64,000 nucleotides of DNA, taken from JAAUTS01 sp038250235. GTDB lineage: Bacteria > Verrucomicrobiota > Verrucomicrobiia > Methylacidiphilales > JAAUTS01. Position 1 is the first letter of the stretch. Each line of letters starts with the position of its first letter. The notes beneath the pieces were generated by a model. That model was not told the DNA's origin. It did not search any database and worked only from the letters and a program-made list of their open reading frames with translations. The stretch covers positions 4,831 to 68,830 of the forward strand of contig JBBSCO010000008.1 of assembly GCA_038250235.1 (NCBI GenBank), given 5' to 3'. Both the position numbers and the translations under genes were made by a program. This document shows, one piece after another, positions 15,820 through 24,771 of the stretch.

Positions 15820-17961
15820 TTAACCTTTCTTCTGTTCCAAAATCTGATTCAGGATCTGTGTCGGCACCTGTTCGAAGTGCGAGGGCTCCATTGAATACGC
15901 CGCACGACCGCGCGACAGGGAGCGGAGGGTGTTGACGTAACCAAACATTTCTGCCAAGGGCACGTCAGCCTGCAACACACAGGCGCCGCTTTTGGTTTCC
16001 ATGGAGTTAATTTTGCCGCGGCGGCGATTGACGTCGCCAAGGATATCACCTTGATATTCTTCGGGGGTGATCACTTCCACCTTCATGATGGGTTCGAGCA
16101 AAATGGATTTGGCTTTGCCAAGCGCGTCTTTCAACGCGAACTGGGCGGCCAGTTTGAAAGCCAATTCGTTGGAATCGACGTCATGGTAGGAACCGTCGAG
16201 AATGTTGACTTCAATGTCGATGACCTGGCTGCCGTTGATGATACCATTACCCAAGCCTTCTTCGACACCCTTCTTGGAAGGTCCGATGTATTCTTTGGGA
16301 ATGTTGCCGCCGACAACCTTGCTTTCCACAACACGGCCTTTGCCGCGTTCGAGGGGAATGACTTCCAGAATGACGTGACCGTATTGACCGCGTCCACCGG
16401 ACTGCTTGATCAATTTGCCTTCGCCCTGGGCTTTCTGCAAAATGGTTTCACGATAGGCGATCTGGGGGGCACCGGCGTTGGTTTCAACGCTGAATTCACG
16501 CTTCAGACGGTCGCAAATGATTTCGAGGTGTAACTCGCCCATGCCCTTGATAATAGTCTGACCGGTTTCTTCGTTGGTCTGCACCATGAAGGTCGGATCT
16601 TCTTCAGCAAGACGTTGCAGACCACCACCGAGTTTTTCACGGTCGGCTTTGGTCTTGGGCTCAATGGCCATGCTGATAACAGGCTCAGGGAAGGAAGGTG
16701 GCTCGAGAACGATGGAGAAATCCTCGTCAACCAGGGTGTCCCCGGTGCGGATGTCCTTCATGCCCACAGTCGCCGCGATATCGCCAGCGAAAACTGTTTC
16801 AACTTCTTCGCGCTTATCGGCCTGAATCTGGATGATACGACTGACGCGTTCGCGTTTGTTGGTGCGGGGATTGTAGATGGTGTCGCCCTTGCTCAGCTTG
16901 CCAGAGTAAACACGGAAGAAGATGAGCTTTCCGACGAAAGGGTCGGACCAGAGCTTGAAAGCAAGACCGCAGAACTTGTGGTCATCTTTGGCCGGAGCTT
17001 CGATTTTGACCGAAGCATCATCCGGATCAAGGCCGACTGCAGCAGGAATGTCGATCGGGCTGGGGAGGTAATCAATAACCGCATCGATCAGGGCCTGGAC
17101 GCCTTTATTTTTGAAGGCGGAACCGCCAACCACGGGAACAATATCGTTCGTCAGGACCAAGCGACGGATGGCCAGCTTCAGTTCGGCAGTGGAAGGAGTT
17201 TTTTCCTCGAGGAACATTGTTCCAACAATATCGTCCTTGTCGGCTACAGCTTCGATGAGGTCAGCCAGGGCTTTTTCAGCCATGGGCTTTAGTTCGGCAG
17301 GAATTTCTTCGATCTTGTAAGTGGAACCCAGGGTGCCGTCATCAAAATAAACAATGGCCTTCTGGTTGATGACGTCGATCTGACCTTTCAGGGTGTCTTC
17401 CTTGCCAAGGGGGATCAGAATAGGCCAGGCATTGGCTTTGAGCTTTTCACGCATTTCGCTAATAGCGTTGTTAAAGTTGGCTCCGGTGCGGTCCATCTTG
17501 TTGACGAAAGCGATACGGGGAACGTTGTACTTGGTCGCTTGGCGCCAAACGGTTTCAGACTGGGGCTGGACACCGGCCACACCGCAAAATACAGCAACAG
17601 CGCCGTCCAAGACACGAAGGGAACGTTCGACTTCAGCCGTGAAATCCACGTGGCCGGGAGTGTCGATGATGTTGACGCGGTTCCTGGTGCCTTCGAAGGA
17701 CTTGAAGAGGCCGGGCTCGACCTTGACGGGCCAGAAGCAGGTGGTGGCGGCCGAAGTGATGGTAATACCACGTTCGCGCTCCTGCTCCATCCAATCGGTG
17801 ACGGTCGTGCCTTCATGCACTTCACCGATCTTGTGGATCATGCCGGTGTAGAAAAGAATGCGCTCCGTCAAGGTGGTCTTACCCGCATCAATATGCGCGC
17901 AGATCCCGATGTTGCGGGTTCTTTCCAACGTAAATGCTCTTGTAAGTGCTGCTACTGCCAT
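15820..17961 (-). CDS. fusA: Elongation factor G
   Basis: GTPase that drives ribosomal translocation and recycling. The 713 aa product has all G motifs: G1 AHIDAGKTT, G2 ERGITITSA, G3 DTPGHVDF and G4 NKMDRTG. Domain II, III and IV signatures follow (LHLEIICDRL, GRGQYGHVILEV), as does the C-terminal domain V (GYVNTLRSLSRGRAAY). Length is typical. The order rpsL-rpsG-fusA-rpsJ is the str operon merged directly with S10, with tuf missing. Confidence 0.98.
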   Translation of the reverse strand: MAVAALTRAFTLERTRNIGICAHIDAGKTTLTERILFYTGMIHKIGEVHEGTTVTDWMEQERERGITITSAATTCFWPVKVEPGLFKSFEGTRNRVNIIDTPGHVDFTAEVERSLRVLDGAVAVFCGVAGVQPQSETVWRQATKYNVPRIAFVNKMDRTGANFNNAISEMREKLKANAWPILIPLGKEDTLKGQIDVINQKAIVYFDDGTLGSTYKIEEIPAELKPMAEKALADLIEAVADKDDIVGTMFLEEKTPSTAELKLAIRRLVLTNDIVPVVGGSAFKNKGVQALIDAVIDYLPSPIDIPAAVGLDPDDASVKIEAPAKDDHKFCGLAFKLWSDPFVGKLIFFRVYSGKLSKGDTIYNPRTNKRERVSRIIQIQADKREEVETVFAGDIAATVGMKDIRTGDTLVDEDFSIVLEPPSFPEPVISMAIEPKTKADREKLGGGLQRLAEEDPTFMVQTNEETGQTIIKGMGELHLEIICDRLKREFSVETNAGAPQIAYRETILQKAQGEGKLIKQSGGRGQYGHVILEVIPLERGKGRVVESKVVGGNIPKEYIGPSKKGVEEGLGNGIINGSQVIDIEVNILDGSYHDVDSNELAFKLAAQFALKDALGKAKSILLEPIMKVEVITPEEYQGDILGDVNRRRGKINSMETKSGACVLQADVPLAEMFGYVNTLRSLSRGRAAYSMEPSHFEQVPTQILNQILEQKKG

Positions 17962-18009
17962 AATCGTATCGTTCTTAAAAAAATCTTATGAAATAAATAA
18001 CCTGAAATC

Positions 18010-18483
18010 TTACCAGCGAAGATGTGCGAAAGCCTTGTTGGCCTGGGCCATGCGATGCACATCATCACGCTTCTTGACGGCGTTGCCCTGTCCGGCGGCA
18101 GCTTCCTTGATTTCGAAAGCCAAAGCCTTCGGCATCGGGGTGCCCTTCCGCTTGGAGGCAAACCCAACCAGCCAACGAACAGCAAGAGCCAACTGGCGCT
18201 CGGGAGTGACTTCCATGGGAACTTGGTAAGTGGCACCGCCAACACGGCGGGACTTGACTTCAAGACGGGGCTTGATCGTGTCCATGGCTTTTTCGAGGAT
18301 TTCCAGAGGGTTCCCCTCTTTTTTGCCTTCATTAACCTTCTCAATGGCAGAATAAACAATACGGCGGGCCGTATTTTTCTTGCCGTCACGCATGACCGTG
18401 TTGACCAAGGCGGTCACCATGGGTGTTTCATACGTTGGATCGTTTGGAATTTCGCGTCTGACTGCTTTGCGTCTGCGTGCCAT
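18010..18483 (-). CDS. rpsG: 30S ribosomal protein uS7
   Basis: Primary 16S 3'-domain binder, next to the E and P site tRNAs. The 157 aa product has DPTYETPMVTALVNTVMRDG, RRVGGATYQVPMEV and a C-terminal helix with KRDDVHRMAQANKAFAHLRW. Length is normal. It lies between rpsL and fusA. Confidence 0.98.
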   Translation of the reverse strand: MARRRKAVRREIPNDPTYETPMVTALVNTVMRDGKKNTARRIVYSAIEKVNEGKKEGNPLEILEKAMDTIKPRLEVKSRRVGGATYQVPMEVTPERQLALAVRWLVGFASKRKGTPMPKALAFEIKEAAAGQGNAVKKRDDVHRMAQANKAFAHLRW

Positions 18484-18515
18484 AAAATTGTCTTGTTGAG
18501 AGGGTTACGTTGAAA

Positions 18516-18941
18516 TTATTTCTTGGCAGCGGCGTCGGCTGCACCCTTTTTGGGTTTCTTGACACCGTATTTGCTGCGGGAAACATTACGGGGAAGCTTA
18601 TTGGTGTTGCTGGGACCGACGGCTCCGAGAGCATCAAGGGTTCCACGAACGATGTGGTAACGGACACCGGGCAAATCCTTCACACGACCGCCGCGAACCA
18701 GAACAATGGAGTGTTCCTGAAGATTGTGACCTTCACCCATAATATAAGCGATCACTTCCTGTCCGTTGGTCAAACGAACCTTGGCAACCTTACGGAGAGC
18801 GGAGTTGGGCTTCTTGGGAGTGCGGGTCATGACCTGCACACAAACGCCGCGACGCTGCGGACAATCGGCCAAAGCAGGAGCTTTGGTCTTGTTCTTCATC
18901 GCTGTTCTTCCTTTACGGACAAGCTGGTTAATCGTCGGCAT
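18516..18941 (-). CDS. rpsL: 30S ribosomal protein uS12, first gene of the super-operon
   Basis: Decoding-centre protein. The 141 aa product begins MPTINQLVRKGRTAMKNKTK. It contains the conserved block with TRTPKKPNSALRKVAKVRLT and the second loop GRVKDLPGVRYHIVRGTLD with the PGVR turn. The last ~15 residues (KKPKKGAADAAAKK) form an Ala/Lys tail. Lysines at the usual streptomycin-resistance positions look wild type. It is preceded by a terminator-like hairpin at 18986-19021. Confidence 0.98.
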   Translation of the reverse strand: MPTINQLVRKGRTAMKNKTKAPALADCPQRRGVCVQVMTRTPKKPNSALRKVAKVRLTNGQEVIAYIMGEGHNLQEHSIVLVRGGRVKDLPGVRYHIVRGTLDALGAVGPSNTNKLPRNVSRSKYGVKKPKKGAADAAAKK

Positions 18942-18985
18942 CTTAAAACTTTCTTTAATTTCGTTATCGTTTTTCCCTTAAATGC

Positions 18986-19021
18986 AAAAAGCACGCCTGG
19001 CCAAAGGGCCACGCGTGCTTT
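18986..19021 (-). promoter_or_regulatory. Terminator-like hairpin in the rpsL leader (possible attenuator)
   Basis: On the minus strand a nearly perfect stem (AAAGCACGC / GCGTGCTTT outer arms at 19021-19013 and 18996-18988, continued by TGGCC/GGCCA) has a 4-nt loop and is followed by five T residues. The hairpin ends about 45 nt before the rpsL ATG. No minus-strand gene lies upstream for it to terminate, so it probably acts within the leader of the ribosomal operon as an attenuator, or terminates stray transcription. Confidence 0.6.
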
Positions 19022-19575
19022 GTCGACTCATTGAATGAGCCTGCACCACTCGCATGGAGGACGATAAAGTTGCCATTCTTACGAAAAGAGGGCCCTCAAC
19101 CGTCACACGCCTTTGCATTGTTGTATCACTACAACCTCCCAATTAAGGGAAAGGGAATAAACGTTCTACGTGTTTCAGAAAAACTTGCAAGGGATTTTTT
19201 AACAAAAGTAATTTATTTGCAAGAACCCACCTCGAAGCCTTGCCTTAGACTAGACCTGCCCATAAATAGTTGTCATTGAGCCATGCAAATTGAACGATAA
19301 CTACTCCGACCACTAATCCTGAATCTTGCTATCCCGCTAGAAGAAAAAAAACTCCCGCATTCCATTGTGCAAAGCATGCCTTCAGTTTACTAATACTGGC
19401 CTCAAGTCTTATCGTTGATGCTTATCTTCATACCCTGTCAGGCCTGACCCTGAACCTATCCCTTTTTTAGGAAAACTTCAGTTGAACCGTAGTTTACCAA
19501 TCTGCTTCAGGGCTGGCTTGGATCGAAGTATTTAGATCGTCTCTGGAAAATCTGCCCGCCCGTCGCTGGTTTGGT
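19022..19575. other. Intergenic region, leader/promoter of the ribosomal operon
   Basis: No gene was recognised. It must contain the promoter of the minus-strand ribosomal operon. Possible but weak elements are TTGCAA-type boxes near 19185-19225 on the minus strand. A 13-bp palindrome CTCATTGAATGAG occupies 19027-19039, directly upstream of the leader hairpin, and could pair as an alternative structure or bind a regulator. The rest looks like unconstrained AT-richer sequence. Confidence 0.4.
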
Positions 19576-19901
19576 TTGGTTTGGGCCTCGATGCCAACGC
19601 CATCGCGCACTTGGCCTGACTCTGTCTTGGAATTCTGGGGTTTACACCAGAAAAAAATTGACCTTCTCTTCACCAATGTTGTCACACCCGAGGGCATCAA
19701 TGGCATTGAATTGGGGCGCATACTCTTGAAAGACAAATCTTCGCTCAAAGTTTTTTTATCAGAGGCTACAGTTCAGATGTGGATGAAACGGGCCCGCTCC
19801 AACAGGAGGGCATATATTTTATCAGCAAACCTTACAGCAGCAGGGAATTGGCCAAAGCTGTCCGCAAATCCCTGGTTCAACCCGCTCGGCCAGGCTCTTG
19901 A
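19576..19901 (+). pseudogene. Decayed receiver-domain fragment (hybrid kinase remnant)
   Basis: The translation from ~19618 reads VLEFWGLHQKKIDLLFTNVV then TPEGINGIELGRILL, the phospho-acceptor region of a REC domain with N replacing the usual phospho-Asp. Just after LKV the frame breaks at a run of seven T (19751-19757). In the other frame the domain continues as GYSSDVDETGPLQQEG, then the conserved FISKPYSSRELAKAVRKSL and a TGA at 19899-19901. Restoring one T (eight) rejoins the frames. No kinase part or credible start precedes it. This is a remnant of the C-terminal receiver of a PAS/hybrid histidine kinase, just upstream of the chemosensory operon. Confidence 0.7.
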
Positions 19902-20059
19902 TTTTCAGCTGGTTGCTTTATATCAATAACTATCCAGGGTAGCCGGATGAATTCCTGAAGCAGTGAGTCCGCTTCCAAGGTGTATTCGGAAGCTAAAGCC
20001 CTTGAAAAGAGTTTGTTGCGTATTTTTTCACGTTCAGGCACTTTGATACGGACTAAGCT

Positions 20060-20773
20060 ATGGGTGCCATTCTCGTTCTTGAAGACAGCCAGGTTCTGTT
20101 GACCAAGCTCACCAACGAGCTGAAGCAGCACTTCCCTGATCTGCAAATTCTTCCGGCCCGTTCCGTAGCCGAAGCCCAATTGCTGTTGAATGAATTTGAG
20201 ATCAATATTTTCATTCTGGACATCTTTCTTCCCGACGGCAGCGGCATCGATTTTCTTTGCGATGTCAAAACGATCAGTCCCGAATCCCACGCCATAGTCA
20301 TGACGGCCCAGCAGGTTCCAGATCTCAAACAGCAGGCGGAGGAACTGGGCGTCATACGTTTTTTTCAGAAGCCGGTCGACACCAATTCCCTTTTCAAAGT
20401 CATCCAAAAAGTACTCAACCCCGAGCCGGCAACCCCGGCACCCGAATCCCCCCAGAGCTTTGTCGCCTCCCTTGGCGGCCTCTCCACCGTGGACATCATC
20501 CAGCTCAAATGCCTGGCCCGTTCGACCCAGGTTCTCAAATTCACCCGTGGCGACGGGAAAAGCGCCAAACTCTATTTCCAGCGGGGGGAAATCGTCCATG
20601 CCATCACCGACACCCAGCAGGGATTGGACGCTTTCAACGATGTTGTCAGTTGGAAGGGCGGACGGGTCGAGGAATCTGCCGAACCAATCGCCGAGCAAAG
20701 CATCCACAAAGGCTGGGAGAGCCTCCTTATGAATGCCGTCCGGATGATTGACGAAAATGCCGCGGCCGCCTGA
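20060..20773 (+). CDS. Response regulator with PATAN/DUF4388-like C-terminal domain
   Basis: First gene of a chemosensory operon. The 237 aa product has an N-terminal receiver domain (residues ~1-118: acidic pair ED at 8-9, phospho-Asp in FILDIFLPDGSG, T in VMTAQQ, K in FFQKPVD). A Pro/Ala linker follows, then residues ~140-235 that resemble the DUF4388/PATAN effector module (LGGLSTVDIIQLKCLARSTQ, KLYFQRGEIVHA). Such regulators act downstream of CheA and in cyanobacteria bind pilus motor parts (family knowledge). There is no DNA-binding output. Likely a PilG/PixG-type output protein (inference). Confidence 0.88.
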   Translation: MGAILVLEDSQVLLTKLTNELKQHFPDLQILPARSVAEAQLLLNEFEINIFILDIFLPDGSGIDFLCDVKTISPESHAIVMTAQQVPDLKQQAEELGVIRFFQKPVDTNSLFKVIQKVLNPEPATPAPESPQSFVASLGGLSTVDIIQLKCLARSTQVLKFTRGDGKSAKLYFQRGEIVHAITDTQQGLDAFNDVVSWKGGRVEESAEPIAEQSIHKGWESLLMNAVRMIDENAAAA

Positions 20774-20799
20774 AGCTGTTTAATTTTTAAAGGTAACCT

Positions 20800-22035
20800 A
20801 TGGGACACACGATACTTGCCATTGATGACAGCCCGACGCTGCGCAAATTCATCACCAAACACCTGGGGATGCATTCTGCAAACTACGACATTCTGACCGC
20901 AGCCGACGGAACGGAAGGTCTGGCCATGGCCAAGGAACGCAGGCCCCATGTCATCCTCCTCGACTTCATTCTCCCGGACATGAACGGCGAGGATGTGTGC
21001 AACAAGCTCAAAGATGATCCGGATACCTCGGAAATCCCCATCATCCTGATGAGCAGTTCCGCTCCGGATATCACACGGACTGAAGCCAAATTCAATATCG
21101 TCAAACGATCCCTCGTCAAACCCTTCTCACCCCAATTGTTGTGCGCGGCTGTCTCCTTTGTCCTCAAAGACGGCAAAGAGAGCAGCCCATCCAGCGGAAA
21201 AACCGCACCGGCCCCGCCTCCGGCTCCCGCGGCAAAACCCGAATCGCTGCCCACCATGATGATTCCACGCGGGGAGAAAACAGCAGCCGCTCCCTCCCCT
21301 TCCCAAATCCTCTTGAAAGGAAACAGCTCCTGCTACTCGCTGATCTCAACCCTTCGCGGTATTGCAGGGAAGGGTTACAGCGGCGTTCTACGATTCCATC
21401 ACCCCACCATCCACATGGAAGTCTACTTCAAGAGCGGACTTTTTGTGCTGGCAACCAGTAGGGATTGTGGTGCCTATTTCAAAGACGCCCCGATCGCCGT
21501 GTCCGAGGAGGAAAAACCGCTTCTGGAGGAACTCCAAAAGAAGCAATCCGAAACAGGCTACCCCGTGTTTTTACAAATGGCCGAGCGCCAACTGCTTCCC
21601 CAGGAAAACGCGGATCAGATGACACTCCAATACGGTGCCTTCATGTTTGCCCTGGCCTGGACAGCCACGGATAGTGCGTTTGAATTTGAAGAAGTCCCGG
21701 ACATGCCCGACTTCCTCAGAACACGTGGCCCTCTGTTCAATAGCAGTGATGATTTCGCCCTCGAAACCCTGCGGCTCGTCGGCAATGAGTGCCTCACCGC
21801 GCTTGAATGGGGCCCGCCGACTGGTGTTCCCGCATATACCAGGGCTGGCTACGAACAAGTTCAGAGTCTGACCCTCAACGATGAAGAAGTCGCCTTTGCC
21901 AATCAGGTTGTCGTCGGTGGCCAGACCCTTGAAGCGATCGCGGCAGCCGCCAATATGGATATAGAAACCGCACACCGCGTGCTCTTCCGCTTTCTGGCCT
22001 TGGAAATATTCGACTATTGGACAGCAACAGCCTGA
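20800..22035 (+). CDS. Response regulator with large PATAN-like C-terminal region
   Basis: Second receiver protein of the operon, 411 aa. Residues 1-~122 form a REC domain (DD at 9-10, phospho-Asp in VILLDFILPDMNGEDV, SS in LMSSSAP, K in SLVKPFSP). A Pro/Ala-rich linker (~125-175) leads to a ~230-residue module with GYSGVLRFHHPTIHMEVYFK and SGLFVLA, the layout of a PatA N-terminal-like domain, and a C-terminal winged-helix-like stretch (LEAIAAAANMDIETAHRVLF). It starts 26 nt after the first regulator and is probably the second phospho-output or phosphate sink of the CheA. Confidence 0.85.
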   Translation: MGHTILAIDDSPTLRKFITKHLGMHSANYDILTAADGTEGLAMAKERRPHVILLDFILPDMNGEDVCNKLKDDPDTSEIPIILMSSSAPDITRTEAKFNIVKRSLVKPFSPQLLCAAVSFVLKDGKESSPSSGKTAPAPPPAPAAKPESLPTMMIPRGEKTAAAPSPSQILLKGNSSCYSLISTLRGIAGKGYSGVLRFHHPTIHMEVYFKSGLFVLATSRDCGAYFKDAPIAVSEEEKPLLEELQKKQSETGYPVFLQMAERQLLPQENADQMTLQYGAFMFALAWTATDSAFEFEEVPDMPDFLRTRGPLFNSSDDFALETLRLVGNECLTALEWGPPTGVPAYTRAGYEQVQSLTLNDEEVAFANQVVVGGQTLEAIAAAANMDIETAHRVLFRFLALEIFDYWTATA

Positions 22036-22069
22036 CAACCGCTGCGGAAACCATAAAGGCAGAACATAC

Positions 22070-22519
22070 ATGGAACTTTGCCTCTTCAGGATTGACCAAC
22101 AGGAATATGCGGTCCCGATGATTTCGGTCCGGGAGGTTCTGAACCGCCCCAGAATTTCCCCAATCCCACTGGCACCGGAAACCGTGTCCGGCATGACCCA
22201 TTTCCGTGGGGAAGTTGTTCCCGTTTTTGCCGTAGACCGGATTTTGGGTGCGGAGGGAAGCCCTTTTTCCCGGCAACAGGAGCGCAGCCGCGTTTTGGTG
22301 GTAACCCAGGCCAACCGGGTTTTGGGAATCCAAGTGGATCAGGTCGATCAGATGACTCTGGAAGAAGCACCCTCCGATCTTTTTCCCGATGATGCCGGAT
22401 CCATCCTGGAAAAACCTGCCTTCTACCATAACAGGACTTTCAGACCTGTTTCATTACCCTTTCTTTTTCGCTCCCTGCAACAAAGCCTTTCAACCATCAC
22501 CCTGCAGCTTCTTAACTAA
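22070..22519 (+). CDS. CheW-family coupling protein
   Basis: The 149 aa product matches the CheW SH3-like fold throughout: LCLFRIDQQEYAVPMISVRE at the N-terminus, MTHFRGEVVPVFAVDRILG in the middle and VLVVTQANRVLGIQVDQVDQ toward the end. It would link the receptor encoded next to the hybrid CheA. It lies 34 nt after the second response regulator and 20 nt before the receptor gene. PilI/PixI-like by context. Confidence 0.92.
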   Translation: MELCLFRIDQQEYAVPMISVREVLNRPRISPIPLAPETVSGMTHFRGEVVPVFAVDRILGAEGSPFSRQQERSRVLVVTQANRVLGIQVDQVDQMTLEEAPSDLFPDDAGSILEKPAFYHNRTFRPVSLPFLFRSLQQSLSTITLQLLN

Positions 22520-22539
22520 CCCATCCACTTCAAGGTCTT

Positions 22540-24735
22540 ATGGCAACAACCAATCAACCCAACGGAACGCTCCCCCCTCCTTCCGGACTTACCGTCACAC
22601 TCAAAATCGCTTTGGTCTCCATCGGGATCGGAAGCCTGGCCACCCTGATCACCGCCGCCATTGCGTATGTCCTCTTTGCGGGCGTCCAGGAAGAAACGGT
22701 CAAGAACAGCCTCGGCTCCCTCCGCACCATGCTCGAAAGCCGTCTGACGGCCCATGTTGAATCACTCAAGGCGGACTCCGAATCGCTTGCCCAGTCGGCA
22801 GGCGTAAGCCAGATTCTCATGGCAAAATCCTCCGAAATGGCCGATCCGGTGCTTAACACCAATTTCGACACCTTTCATGCCAATTTGGTTCAGCACGCCA
22901 AGCGTCTGCGTTACCACGACATCTACCTCTGCGATCCCAACGGAAAAATTCTCTACAGCACTCTGAATCCAAAAAGTGCCATTCCGGATTCCCCCATTTT
23001 TTCCACACTCTGCCGTGAAGTGGCCAAAGGAGGACAAACCAATGTCATAGCAACGCAAAGTGGAATTGAGAGCGGAGCCACCAGCCTGAAAGAACCTGCC
23101 ATATACAGCGCTTCCGCCGTTCTTTCCGCCAACAGGGTTGCGGCCGTTCTCGTAACAGAAAGTCCTCTTTCCACCGTAAACGCCATCATGTCCTTTAATG
23201 ACAGGCCTCAGGAAGTCGGACTCGGTCAGACCGGCGAAGCCTATCTCGTTGATAGTGAATTCAATGCCAGGACCCGTTTGAGAAAACCCGGCGAAGCAAA
23301 AGTTTCCAGCGATGGAGTGCGCAATGCCGTCGGAGGAACCTCTGGATCCTCGGCATACGCCAATTACGCGGGCCTGAAAGTTCTGGGATCCTACAACCGT
23401 CTCAAGGTCGATGGATTACCCTGGGGTATCCTTGTTGAACAAAACAAATCCGAAGCCCTTGCGCCCTCGCTTTCCGCAGCCCTCATGGTGGCGGGGGTGG
23501 TCATGGTGGTTATCATTCTTGTCGGCGCCATCGGATTCGCCTTCGCCAAAATCTTTGCCAAACCCATCGTTAATCTTGAAGAAACCATCCGCAGGGTATC
23601 CTCCGGCGACGAATCGGCACGCGCGGTGGTTGAAAGTAATGACGAGATCGGGCAGTTGGCCAATGCTCTCAACGAAATGATCGTGGAACGCAACGGTGTC
23701 AAAGACCGCATCTCCACGGAAAACAAACGCGTTCAGGCCAACATCCAGGACTTCCTTCTGGTTGTGGCGGACGCCTCCGAGGGAAAACTTGGCGTGCGGG
23801 CCAAACGTACGGAAGGCCTGCTCGGCAACGTGGCCGATGCCCTCAACCGGATGCTGGAGAATGTCAGCGCACTGATCGGCGAAGCCAAAGGTGCCAGTTC
23901 GCAGGTGCAGGAATCCGCCGGCGAAATCGCTGCCTCGGCCCAGAACTTGGCTGATGGTGCCACCAGCCAGACCCAGCAGATTTCCCAGACAATTATTGAA
24001 GTGCAGAATCTGGCTGCGGAAGCCCAGGGCGTTTCCGAAAATTCCCATGAAGCCGCCCAAGCCGCCAGCCGCACCCGCCAGGCTGCGGAAGACGGGGCCA
24101 AGGCTGTCCTTGATGTCGTGGCTTACATGGAACGCCTCCAGGAAAGCGTCCAGACCAATGCCCGTAAAATTACCCGCCTGGGCGAACGCTCCCAGGAAAT
24201 CTCCGGCATCGTCCGGTCAATCAGCGACATCTCCGCAGAGACCGACGTGCTGGCCATGAACGCCTCCATCGAGGCCGCGCGCGCCGGCGAACAGGGTAAA
24301 GGGTTCACCGTTGTCGCGGATCAGGTCCGCGCCTTGGCCGATCGCACCCGGCAGGCCACGGTGGAAATCGAAAAGCTGGTCATGGGCATCCAGTCCGAAA
24401 CCTCCGAAGCCGTCAAACAAATGGAACGTGCCAACATCGAGGTGGAAAATGGAACCAGGCAGGTCTCCAGCGCCGGGGCTTCTCTTAGCAACATTGTGGA
24501 ATCTTCCGTGGATTCCTCCACCCTGGCCAACCAGATCAGCCAGTCCGCTTTCCAGCAGGAGCAACGGGCCCAGGCCATGCTGCAGGCCATCATGGCCATC
24601 AACCAAATTGCCGAAGACACCCGCAACCGCACCTTGGATTTCCGGGAAACCAGTGACCTGTTGGCCACATTGGCCACAGAATTGAATAAGCAACTGGCCA
24701 ACTTTGAAATAGGCCAACCAGGCCGTGAGGCATGA
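22540..24735 (+). CDS. Methyl-accepting chemotaxis protein (transmembrane receptor)
   Basis: 731 aa receptor. TM1 is at ~21-50 (IALVSIGIGSLATLITAAIA). A periplasmic Cache-like sensor lies at ~51-305 (YHDIYLCDPNGKILYST, GQTGEAYLVDSEF). TM2 is at ~311-340, then HAMP at ~343-395 (SNDEIGQLANALNEMI), and a long cytoplasmic signalling coiled coil carries the hairpin tip ETDVLAMNASIEAARAGEQG and GFTVVADQVRALADRTR at ~565-600. Gln/Glu pairs typical of methylation helices occur, but no cheR or cheB is in the window. Context makes it the PilJ/PixJ counterpart. The ligand is unknown. Confidence 0.95.
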   Translation: MATTNQPNGTLPPPSGLTVTLKIALVSIGIGSLATLITAAIAYVLFAGVQEETVKNSLGSLRTMLESRLTAHVESLKADSESLAQSAGVSQILMAKSSEMADPVLNTNFDTFHANLVQHAKRLRYHDIYLCDPNGKILYSTLNPKSAIPDSPIFSTLCREVAKGGQTNVIATQSGIESGATSLKEPAIYSASAVLSANRVAAVLVTESPLSTVNAIMSFNDRPQEVGLGQTGEAYLVDSEFNARTRLRKPGEAKVSSDGVRNAVGGTSGSSAYANYAGLKVLGSYNRLKVDGLPWGILVEQNKSEALAPSLSAALMVAGVVMVVIILVGAIGFAFAKIFAKPIVNLEETIRRVSSGDESARAVVESNDEIGQLANALNEMIVERNGVKDRISTENKRVQANIQDFLLVVADASEGKLGVRAKRTEGLLGNVADALNRMLENVSALIGEAKGASSQVQESAGEIAASAQNLADGATSQTQQISQTIIEVQNLAAEAQGVSENSHEAAQAASRTRQAAEDGAKAVLDVVAYMERLQESVQTNARKITRLGERSQEISGIVRSISDISAETDVLAMNASIEAARAGEQGKGFTVVADQVRALADRTRQATVEIEKLVMGIQSETSEAVKQMERANIEVENGTRQVSSAGASLSNIVESSVDSSTLANQISQSAFQQEQRAQAMLQAIMAINQIAEDTRNRTLDFRETSDLLATLATELNKQLANFEIGQPGREA

Positions 24736-24771
24736 TCCGACCCGATCTTCCTTCACCCCAAGACCAAAACC

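Noticed and set aside
19930..20059. Sigma54 promoter in front of the chemosensory operon
   Set aside because: No GG-N10-GC pair with the right surroundings was found. The promoter remains unidentified.
19877..20707. Minus-strand frame of 276 codons opposite the first response regulator
   Set aside because: It mirrors the codon structure of the real receiver gene on the plus strand and has no recognisable domain or ribosome-binding site.
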